A stretch of 5,522 nucleotides of DNA, taken from Betaproteobacteria bacterium. Its GTDB lineage: Bacteria > Pseudomonadota > Gammaproteobacteria > Burkholderiales > SG8-39. The position numbers were made by a program, and so were the translations under genes. The notes beneath the pieces were generated by a model. That model was not told the DNA's origin. It saw only the letters and a list, made by a program, of their open reading frames with translations, and ran no database searches. The stretch spans positions 1 to 5,522 of the forward strand of contig SCUH01000325.1 of NCBI GenBank assembly GCA_004298295.1. Reading direction: 5' to 3'. This document shows positions 1 through 5,300 of the stretch, in pieces. The number at the start of each line of letters is the position of its first letter. The first letter of the stretch is position 1.

Positions 1-292
1 GACCGAGAAGGGCGAAGGCCGGCGCACCCAGTACTACCTGCGCAAGGGCCACCAGGCGCCGCCCACCGCCCACGTCACGCTCGACATCCGCGGCGTCACC
101 TGCCCGGGACCGATCCTCGAGGCGAAGAAACTGCTCGACGGCATGCGGCCGGGCGAAGTGCTGCACCTGATTTCCAGCTGCCCCGGAACGCCGGCAGACG
201 TGCGCGCCTGGACCCGTTCCACCGGGCTGGAACTGGTCGCCACGCGCGAGACGGCGCGCAACGTGTACGAGTTCTTCGTGCGCAAGCGCTAG
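1..292 (+). CDS. TusA-family sulfurtransferase, C-terminal part (5' end outside window), probably two TusA domains
   Basis: Only the last 96 codons are present, read from base 2 to the TAG at 290-292. Residues from about 24 to the end form a complete TusA/SirA-like domain: the opening strand LDIRG, the motif TCPGPILEAKKLL with the cysteine that carries the persulfide in this family, PGEVLHLISS, and a closing strand YEFFVRKR. TusA proteins are small cytosolic persulfide carriers that pass sulfur from cysteine desulfurases or rhodaneses to partners such as TusBCD/DsrEFH and then TusE/DsrC. The residues before this domain (QYYLRKGH) resemble the usual TusA C-terminal strand (E. coli TusA ends, from memory, in YLIRKGG), so a second TusA domain probably lies just upstream. 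An extra cysteine sits in SSCPG, where the family more often has acidic residues. The next gene starts 12 bases after the stop, and a DsrC-like gene follows. The family call is firm; the tandem layout is inferred. Confidence 0.85.
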   Translation, partial: TEKGEGRRTQYYLRKGHQAPPTAHVTLDIRGVTCPGPILEAKKLLDGMRPGEVLHLISSCPGTPADVRAWTRSTGLELVATRETARNVYEFFVRKR

Positions 293-304
293 GCTCTGCG
301 AGGC

Positions 305-904
305 ATGGCGCTGCGCCTCAAGACGGTCTGGTTCAAGAACGCGGGCGGCCGCTCTTCTGCGGAGGTGGCGAGCGTGCTGGCCTCGACCATCTGGCGCCTC
401 GCCGACGAGGCCGTGACCAACCTGTCGAAGTTCGACTGCGACATCGTCACGCCCGAGCGTGGCATCCGCATCCTCGGCGAAGTGGCGGCGTTCCTGCTGC
501 ACATGAGCGACCGCATGGTGTACGGGCGGATCCCGGAAGAGCAGCGCGCGCAACTGCTCCAGGCCGCCGGCCGCCGGCTCGCGGAGCTGGTGGAGGAGAA
601 TATCCGCAAGATGGGGGCCGACGACGCCTTCGACTATCGCGCCAATTTCATCGACTTCCTCAACCGGCGCGGCGCCGATTACGCCACCTTCGATTGCCCG
701 CCCGAGCAGCCGAGCTTTCCGCTGCTGCGCTACCTCGGTCTCGCCGTGCGCGAGCTGATGCTCGAGTCCGACCAGCCCTGGGTGGCCGACCGGATCATGG
801 ATCTCGATGCGCCCGAGGCGCTCGGCATGCTGAAAAAGACCGTCGATGGACTGCTTTCGCCGGCGCAGGCGGGGCCGCGGCGCCGCTCGATTGCGGGCGA
901 CTGA
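305..904 (+). CDS. Uncharacterised mostly helical protein in a sulfur-relay operon
   Basis: I do not recognise this 199-residue protein. It starts with ATG 12 bases after the TusA-type gene. The only GAGG is too close to the ATG to be a normal ribosome binding site, so translation may depend on the upstream gene. There is no signal peptide or clear membrane segment. Residues 17-40, 51-71, 77-103, 139-155 and 168-184 look like amphipathic helices, suggesting a soluble helical bundle. There are just two cysteines, C45 and C131, both in an FDC context (SKFDCDI and ATFDCPP). The C-terminus is basic and probably disordered (PRRRS). Codon use and GC content match its neighbours, and the gene sits 13 bases before a DsrC-like gene. 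Position suggests a partner or regulator of sulfur transfer, but no function can be assigned from sequence. The coding call is strong because the frame is open throughout and the spacing is operon-like. Confidence 0.8.
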   Translation: MALRLKTVWFKNAGGRSSAEVASVLASTIWRLADEAVTNLSKFDCDIVTPERGIRILGEVAAFLLHMSDRMVYGRIPEEQRAQLLQAAGRRLAELVEENIRKMGADDAFDYRANFIDFLNRRGADYATFDCPPEQPSFPLLRYLGLAVRELMLESDQPWVADRIMDLDAPEALGMLKKTVDGLLSPAQAGPRRRSIAGD

Positions 905-907
905 AAC

Positions 908-912
908 GGAGG
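908..912 (+). promoter_or_regulatory. Strong ribosome binding site for the DsrC-like gene
   Basis: GGAGG lies five bases before the ATG at 918. It fixes that start and argues against the in-frame ATG at 846, which would lie inside the upstream gene. It is the best Shine-Dalgarno sequence in the + strand cluster, so the DsrC-like protein may be the most highly translated member. Confidence 0.8.
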
Positions 913-917
913 ACGAC

Positions 918-1244
918 ATGGCCGCAGGCGCAGAATTCCGCTTCGCACCGCTCGACTGGACGCCGGACAAGGCGCGCGCCGGCGCGGCGCAGGAAGGCTT
1001 GACGCCGGGCGACGGCCACTGGGAGGTGGTGCGCGGTCTGCAGGAGTTCTACGCGCGCCATCACCACGTCGCCATCAACCTGCGCGAGCTGCAGGATGCG
1101 CTGGAAGAGAAGTTCCACCACAAGGGCGGCATGAAGTACCTCTACACGCTGTTTCCGGGCGGCCCCGTGGCGCAGGGCTGCCGTCTGGCCGGATTGCGGC
1201 CGCCCGCCGGCGCGACCGACCGTGGTTTCGGCAGCGTCACCTGA
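918..1244 (+). CDS. DsrC/TusE-family sulfur relay protein lacking the penultimate CysA
   Basis: This 108-residue protein has the DsrC/TusE pattern throughout: an LDW entry near residue 12, LTPGDGHWEVVRGLQEFY (28-45), a helical NLRELQDAL segment (54-62), and the signature YLYTLFPGGPVAQGCRLAGL (74-93). DsrC proteins carry sulfur as a persulfide or trisulfide on C-terminal cysteines in dissimilatory sulfur metabolism; TusE does so in tRNA 2-thiouridine synthesis. Standard DsrC has CysB in the QxC segment and CysA eleven residues later as the penultimate residue. Here C88 matches CysB, but the CysA position is A99 in PPAGAT, followed by an extension DRGFGSVT. TusE normally keeps CysA, so this is neither a canonical DsrC nor a canonical TusE. 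No TGC or TGT codon occurs in any forward frame from 1198 to the stop, so one indel cannot explain the loss. A strong GGAGG precedes the start, and the last 23 bases overlap the next gene. Confidence 0.9.
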   Translation: MAAGAEFRFAPLDWTPDKARAGAAQEGLTPGDGHWEVVRGLQEFYARHHHVAINLRELQDALEEKFHHKGGMKYLYTLFPGGPVAQGCRLAGLRPPAGATDRGFGSVT

Positions 1245-2094
1245 ATTCGCGCCGCCGCGCAGCCGCTATCGCGACTGGCGCGACCGCAAGCTCGCCGCTT
1301 ATCCGAGGCGTGCCGAAGAGCTGATCGTGGAGGTGCGCGACCCGCGGCAGCTCAGCGCTGCGGAACGCAAGGCGATCCTGGAGCGCGTTGCGCGCGCCAA
1401 CATGGCGGTGTACGCAAGCGGCTGCGGCGACGATCCGGACAAGGAGATCCCGCGCGCGCTGGCGCGGCAGTCGGGGCTCCACCGCCTCGACCCGAACTGG
1501 CTCGCTGACGACGACGGCGTCTCGAGCATCCGCGCTGGCGGCACGTCGCAGCGCGGCGAATTCATTCCCTATACGAGCAAGCCGATCCGCTGGCACACGG
1601 ACGGCTACTACAACCCGCCCGAACGTCGCATCCGCGCCTTCGTGCTGCATTGCGTGCACGCTGCGGCGCAAGGCGGCGAGACGCAGCTGCTCGACCCGGA
1701 GATTGCCTGGCTGCTGCTCAACGACGCGAATCCGGCCTGGGCGCGCGCGCTGATGCAGCCGGGCGCGATGACCGTTCCGGCGCACAGCGGGGCTCGCGAG
1801 GCGCAGTCCGGGCCCGTGTTCTCATTCGACGGGGAAGGCCTGCTGCACATGCGCTACACGGCGCGCACGGTCAGCATCCAATGGGCACGGGATCCCGATA
1901 CCGAAGCCGCGGCTCGCTTTCTGGCCCAGTGGCTTTCGGACGACGCGCCGTTCGCCCTGCGGCTCAAGCTCGCCCCCGGCATGGGCGTGATCTGCAACAA
2001 CGTCCTGCACACGCGCAGCGCCTTCCGCGACGACGCGGCACGGCCGCGGCTGCTGTATCGAGCCCGCTACTACGAGCGCATCACGCCGCTCTAG
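1222..2094 (+). CDS. TauD/TfdA-family Fe(II)/2-oxoglutarate-dependent dioxygenase
   Basis: A 290-residue cytosolic oxygenase of normal family length. The iron-binding facial triad is visible as H125-T126-D127 (in RWHTDGYY) and a distal H263 (NNVLHTRSAF). An arginine eleven residues on, R274, is placed to bind 2-oxoglutarate; other core motifs are GGETQLLDP (151-159) and MHY-like LLHMRYTAR (207-215). Family members couple 2-oxoglutarate decarboxylation to hydroxylation, often releasing sulfite from sulfonates. In TauD, as I recall, the arginine that binds the taurine sulfonate lies fifteen residues after the distal histidine. Here that position is leucine (L278), so taurine is doubtful and the substrate is unknown. 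The chosen start is GTG at 1222, the first usable start in the frame; it lies inside the DsrC-like gene and has no Shine-Dalgarno sequence, pointing to translational coupling. The stop overlaps that of the convergent gene. Confidence 0.88.
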   Translation: MVSAASPEFAPPRSRYRDWRDRKLAAYPRRAEELIVEVRDPRQLSAAERKAILERVARANMAVYASGCGDDPDKEIPRALARQSGLHRLDPNWLADDDGVSSIRAGGTSQRGEFIPYTSKPIRWHTDGYYNPPERRIRAFVLHCVHAAAQGGETQLLDPEIAWLLLNDANPAWARALMQPGAMTVPAHSGAREAQSGPVFSFDGEGLLHMRYTARTVSIQWARDPDTEAAARFLAQWLSDDAPFALRLKLAPGMGVICNNVLHTRSAFRDDAARPRLLYRARYYERITPL

Positions 2095-3701
2095 CGCGCG
2101 GCGCCGCGTTCGAGCAGCAGCGCTTCGCCGCGCCAGACCTGGATCCAGGCACCGCGAAACGGAGTTTCATATTCCGGTCGCCGGTCGCCACCGGCGTGCC
2201 GATTGCGCTCGACCACGATCACCTGCCCCGCGGGGTGGGCCGCGACCCAGGACGCAAGCTCCGGGTTGTCGAGGATTTCGATGGACTGCTCGAGCCGCCC
2301 GACGAAGTTGTATTGCGCGTGGTACTTGCCGAGATGAGCGAGCGGCGTTGCCTGCCGCTGCAGCTCGGCCAGGTGCGCGGCCGCCGGGCGCGGATCGGCA
2401 TAGACCGCGATCGCGGGCACGATTCCCGCGCCGAAGGCCACGAAGGCGCCGCAGATCGCGAAGGCGAGCGCACGCGCCTGGACCACGGTGGAGCGCCCGC
2501 CAAGCCAGACCAGGACGGGCAGCGCAAGCGCCAGCGCAGCCGCGGGCCAGAACGGCAGCGCCGACGCCCAGGGCGGAAGCGCGAAGGCCGCAGGGTTCGC
2601 CCTGACGTACGCGAACAGCGCCGGCAGCGCGAGGAAACCGCAGGCCGGCAGCAGCATTTCCCAGCGGCGCGCGGGTACCGGCAACCGGGCGAGCGCAATT
2701 CCGGCGAGCAGCGCGAAAGCGGGCAGCGTCGGCACGAGATACTTCGCCTGCTTGCCGCTCACCAGCGTGAACACGACCAATGTCAAGGCGAGCCAGGCGA
2801 TCAAGAAGCGATTTCCCGGGTCGCGCACGCTGAAACTTTCCGCGCGCAGTCCGCGCCACAACGCCGGCCATATCAGCCAGGGGAAGAGGATCGCGGGCAG
2901 GAGCGGCAGGTAATACCAGAAGGGTGCGCGGTGCGCGAAAGACTCGGACACGCGCCCGGCAGTCTGGCCCCAGAAGATCGCGCGCCGGTAAACCTCGCCG
3001 CCGAAATAGCCCGCGGGCAACGCCCAGGCCAGCGCAATTGCGGCGCCCAGCAGGACGGCCGCCGCGACGCTCGCGTACCAGCGCGCCGGGGCGGCCCTCG
3101 CCCCCGGCGCCCACCACGGTGCCACGAGCGCCACCGGCAGCAGGTGCAGCAGGATCACGGGACCCTTGGCGAGCACACCCAGGCCGATGCCGGCACCGAG
3201 CCAGAGAAAACCGGCGCGACGCTCGCCGTGCGCTGCGCGCACGACCCCGATCATGCCGATCATGACGCACAGGGCGAGCAGCAGGTCGAACATCGTGAGC
3301 GTCGCCATCGCGGCGAACAGCAGCGTGCCGCAGAGCACCCACGCCGCCATGGCGCGGGAATCCGCGTCTTCCGGCCACAGCAGGCGCGCGAGACGCTGCT
3401 GCAGTGCCAGGACGCCGAGCGCGCAGAACGGCCCGACCAGCCGCGGCCACCAGTCGTTCACGCCGAACACGGCCCAGCCCAGATGCATCAGCCAGAACAG
3501 CAGCGGCGGCTTGTGGCTGTACGGCTCGCCGTTGACGTACGGCACCAGCAAATCGCCGCGCAACCACATCTCCCACGCCACGCTGGCGTAGCGCGTCTCG
3601 TCCACCGGCCACAGCGGCCGCAGCCAGATCGAGGCGACCGCGAAGACCCCCCAGAGCGCGAGCAAGGCGGCAAACCAGCGATCGCGCGGCGGGGCCTGCA
3701 T
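2091..3701 (-). CDS. ArnT-like (GT83/GT39, GT-C fold) polyprenyl-phosphate-sugar transferase
   Basis: A 536-residue integral membrane protein, close to the length of ArnT. The first periplasmic loop carries the GT-C signature: WPVDETRYASVAWEM (31-45) with the D34-E35 pair expected to serve catalysis, then NGEPYSHKPPLLFW (57-70) with the family's KPPL motif. A dozen or so hydrophobic segments follow, and a soluble C-terminal region after about residue 430 should lie in the periplasm. ArnT moves L-Ara4N from undecaprenyl phosphate to lipid A; relatives transfer mannose, galactosamine or other sugars, so the donor and acceptor cannot be read from sequence. The start ATG at 3701 overlaps the stop of the VTT-domain gene by one base (TGATG) and lacks a clear Shine-Dalgarno sequence. 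It is the last gene of a three-gene operon led by a GT2 enzyme that could supply its lipid-linked donor. The stop shares CTAG with the convergent dioxygenase gene. Confidence 0.9.
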   Translation of the reverse strand: MQAPPRDRWFAALLALWGVFAVASIWLRPLWPVDETRYASVAWEMWLRGDLLVPYVNGEPYSHKPPLLFWLMHLGWAVFGVNDWWPRLVGPFCALGVLALQQRLARLLWPEDADSRAMAAWVLCGTLLFAAMATLTMFDLLLALCVMIGMIGVVRAAHGERRAGFLWLGAGIGLGVLAKGPVILLHLLPVALVAPWWAPGARAAPARWYASVAAAVLLGAAIALAWALPAGYFGGEVYRRAIFWGQTAGRVSESFAHRAPFWYYLPLLPAILFPWLIWPALWRGLRAESFSVRDPGNRFLIAWLALTLVVFTLVSGKQAKYLVPTLPAFALLAGIALARLPVPARRWEMLLPACGFLALPALFAYVRANPAAFALPPWASALPFWPAAALALALPVLVWLGGRSTVVQARALAFAICGAFVAFGAGIVPAIAVYADPRPAAAHLAELQRQATPLAHLGKYHAQYNFVGRLEQSIEILDNPELASWVAAHPAGQVIVVERNRHAGGDRRPEYETPFRGAWIQVWRGEALLLERGAAR

Positions 3702-4420
3702 CAGCGCTGCCGCGGCATTTCGCCGCGCTCTGCTGCCGTCTCCTGCAGTGCGCCATCGACGTCGCTGCCCAGCGTCCGGCCATGGCGATAGCGGTGGTAC
3801 AGCCGGGCGCCGATCACGCCGGAGACGACGAATAGCAGCACGGCGATCAGGATGCGGTTCGCGGCGCCCAGGTCGACGCCGCTGCCGGCGAGCGCGAACA
3901 CCAGCGTCTGCGGCACATAGCCGAGAAACGAGCCGAGCAGAAACGGGCGCGCCGGGACCCGCGACACGCCCGCGACGATGTTGGTGAGGAAGTTGTTGCC
4001 TACCGGGAGCAGGCGGATGAGCAGCGTCATCCAGAACGGGCTGCCGGCGAGAAAATCCTCTACGTGCCGCACGCGCGCAGCGAGGCGCGCGCTCACCAGC
4101 GGCCGGCCGATCGCGCGCGCATAGAAGAACGCGATCGCGCAACCGGTCTCGGTGCCGAGCAGCGCGAGCAGGGTGCCGTGGCCGACACCGAAGGCGTAGC
4201 CGCCCAGAAAGCTCACCACGTGCCGCGGCAGCGCCAGCGCGGTCGTGATGCCCGCGACTCCGAGATAAAGCAGTTCGCCGGAGAGGCCGCGATCGCGCAC
4301 CGCGCGGTCGATCCAGGCCTCGCTCAGCCAATCGCCGAGCCAGCCGTGCTCGATCACCAGGCCGGCGGCGATGAGCGTCGCCATCAGGGTCAGGCCGGAT
4401 GCGAGGACCCTCGCCCGCAT
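3701..4420 (-). CDS. VTT-domain (TVP38/TMEM64, DedA-superfamily) inner-membrane protein
   Basis: A 239-residue membrane protein. One membrane segment lies at about 6-23. A VTT domain spans about 50-185, with ALALPRHVVSFLGGYAFG (61-78), an E91-T-G segment followed by FFYARAIGRP (98-107), and the re-entrant loop LLIRLLPVGNNFLTNIVAG (133-151), ending in LGYVPQTLVFALAGSG (166-181). A final membrane helix is at about 189-207, followed by a charged tail. Some DedA-superfamily proteins recycle undecaprenyl phosphate across the membrane (UptA-type). Its position between a GT2 enzyme and an ArnT-like transferase makes a role in moving the lipid carrier, or the sugar-loaded carrier, plausible; this is inference. 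The start ATG overlaps the GT2 stop as TGATG and has no convincing Shine-Dalgarno sequence. The DedA versus TVP38 subfamily cannot be settled by eye. Confidence 0.88.
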   Translation of the reverse strand: MRARVLASGLTLMATLIAAGLVIEHGWLGDWLSEAWIDRAVRDRGLSGELLYLGVAGITTALALPRHVVSFLGGYAFGVGHGTLLALLGTETGCAIAFFYARAIGRPLVSARLAARVRHVEDFLAGSPFWMTLLIRLLPVGNNFLTNIVAGVSRVPARPFLLGSFLGYVPQTLVFALAGSGVDLGAANRILIAVLLFVVSGVIGARLYHRYRHGRTLGSDVDGALQETAAERGEMPRQR

Positions 4421-5145
4421 CACCGCGGCAGCTCGCTCACCTGCGGCCGTTTCATGCGGCGCTGCAGCCACAGAACGCCGGCCAGATCGACGATCCCGAT
4501 CCAGAGCCGGTTGTGCAGTCCGTAATTCGAGCGCCCGCGCGTGCGCGGGCGATGGCTGACTTCGACCGACAGCGTGGCACCGCCGTTGCGCTGCACCAGT
4601 GCCGGCAGGAAGCGGTGCATGTGATCGAAGAACGGCAGCTCGAGATAGGCCGCGCGCGCAACGAGCTTCAGGCCGCAACCGGTGTCGGGCGTGGCGTCTC
4701 CCAGCAGGCGCGAGCGCACCGCATTGGCGATGCGCGAGGACAGTCGCTTCAGCCGGCTGTCGCGGCGCGACCTGCGCCAGCCGCCGACCAGCTGCAGGTT
4801 CGGCGGCCGCGCCGCAGCGTCGCGCGCCGCCAGCAGCTTCGGCAGGTCGCCCGGATCGTTCTGCCCGTCGCCATCCAGCGTCGCGATCCACGCGCCGCGC
4901 GCCGCGCGCACGCCGGTGAGCAGCGCGGCGCTCTGGCCGCAGCGCTCGGCGTGGCTCAGCACGCGCAGCCGCGGATAGCGCGCGAGCGCCTCGCGCAGCA
5001 CGCCCAGGCTGGCGTCGTCGCTGCCGTCGTCGACGTAAAGCACTTCGAACTCGGCGCGCGATTCCAGCGCCGCGTGGATCTCGGCGAGCAGAGGAAGAAT
5101 GTTGTCTTCCTCGTTGCGCACGGGCACGACCACGGACAACTGCAC
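4420..5145 (-). CDS. GT2 glycosyltransferase, DPM1/ArnC-like (polyprenyl-phosphate sugar synthase type)
   Basis: A 241-residue GT-A fold enzyme. It opens with QLSVVVPVRNEEDN, then has the nucleotide-binding VDDGSDD (39-44), DGDGQNDP (91-98) with the metal-binding DxD-type acidic residues, RxxSSRIAN, DTGCGLK (154-160), HRFLPAL (177-183), and SNYGLHNR before a short hydrophobic stretch LWIGIVDLAGVLWL (214-227). This order is typical of dolichol- or undecaprenyl-phosphate sugar synthases, which load a sugar from a nucleotide donor onto the lipid phosphate on the cytosolic face. ArnC-type enzymes have two C-terminal membrane helices; this one has at most one weak segment. I chose the GTG at 5145, seven bases after a weak GAAAG. 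GTG at 5148 or 5169 is also possible. The longest open frame, starting at 5253, lies upstream of the apparent promoter and is not family-like at its N-terminus. It is the first gene of the three-gene operon. Confidence 0.9.
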   Translation of the reverse strand: MQLSVVVPVRNEEDNILPLLAEIHAALESRAEFEVLYVDDGSDDASLGVLREALARYPRLRVLSHAERCGQSAALLTGVRAARGAWIATLDGDGQNDPGDLPKLLAARDAAARPPNLQLVGGWRRSRRDSRLKRLSSRIANAVRSRLLGDATPDTGCGLKLVARAAYLELPFFDHMHRFLPALVQRNGGATLSVEVSHRPRTRGRSNYGLHNRLWIGIVDLAGVLWLQRRMKRPQVSELPR

Positions 5146-5184
5146 CACGGGACTTTCGCGCGGGATCACGGGGAATGAAGCGGA

Positions 5185-5193
5185 ATTATCCCA
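5185..5193 (-). promoter_or_regulatory. Extended -10 promoter for the glycosyltransferase operon
   Basis: On the - strand this reads TGGGATAAT: a TG, one base, then GATAAT, which matches TATAAT at five of six positions. It is an AT-rich island in very GC-rich DNA. No good -35 hexamer is found 16-18 bases upstream, which extended -10 promoters tolerate. The predicted transcript start is near 5178, giving a leader of about 33 bases to the GTG at 5145. Judged by eye; no experimental support. Confidence 0.5.
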
Positions 5194-5235
5194 CGCCCCC
5201 CGCGCGGCGGCGGCGAGGCGCCGCGCAGCGCCGCT

Positions 5236-5249
5236 TTGATGCCCGTCAA
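5236..5249. promoter_or_regulatory. FNR/ANR-type binding site (TTGAT-GCCC-GTCAA)
   Basis: The site matches the FNR consensus TTGAT-N4-ATCAA at nine of ten defined positions. It sits within a perfect inverted repeat TTTGA-N6-TCAAA (5235-5250), in the 155-base region between divergent genes. Its centre is 58 bases before the malic enzyme ATG and about 64 bases upstream of the predicted start of the opposite operon. A weak -10-like CATAGC at 5274-5279 would place it close to the -41.5 position used by FNR activators, so anaerobic activation of the malic enzyme gene is the simplest reading. Confidence 0.6.
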
Positions 5250-5286
5250 ACACATCGCCGGCGCAGGTCGCAACATAGCGGGCACT

Positions 5287-5293
5287 GGAGGAG
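5287..5293 (+). promoter_or_regulatory. Strong ribosome binding site of the malic enzyme gene
   Basis: GGAGGAG, with its GGAGGA core ending eight bases before the ATG at 5301, is a near-consensus Shine-Dalgarno sequence. It decides this ATG over the in-frame ATG at codon 23. Confidence 0.8.
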
Positions 5294-5300
5294 ACCCATC

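Noticed and set aside
846..917. Upstream in-frame ATG that would lengthen the DsrC-like protein by 24 residues
   Set aside because: It lies inside the preceding gene, adds an arginine-rich segment foreign to the family, and is bypassed by the strong GGAGG before 918.
1195..1244. Loss of CysA through a frameshift or sequencing error
   Set aside because: No TGC or TGT codon is present in any forward frame from 1198 to the stop, and the conserved motif is in frame up to PPAG, so a single indel does not restore the normal ending.
1222..2094. Naming the dioxygenase tauD (taurine dioxygenase)
   Set aside because: Only the family-level motifs match. The presumed sulfonate-binding arginine position is leucine, and no tauABC transport genes are nearby.
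2097..2108. Twelve-base perfect palindrome CGCGGCGCCGCG next to the shared stops, considered as a terminator
   Set aside because: It has no loop and no T-run on either strand, it lies inside the ArnT-like coding end, and such palindromes are common at this GC content.
2167..3783. A 538-codon - strand open frame overlapping the ArnT-like gene in another frame
   Set aside because: Arginine- and alanine-rich product with no hydrophobic segments or motifs; it is a shadow of the real membrane protein gene.
1650..3791. A 713-codon + strand open frame running through the dioxygenase and opposite the ArnT-like gene
   Set aside because: Its product is dominated by R, G, P, A, Q and E without domains. 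It overlaps two genes with clear family motifs; long antisense open frames are expected at this GC content.
4399..5178. A 259-codon + strand open frame opposite the GT2 gene
   Set aside because: No recognisable domain and composition typical of an antisense shadow; the - strand frame has all the GT2 motifs.
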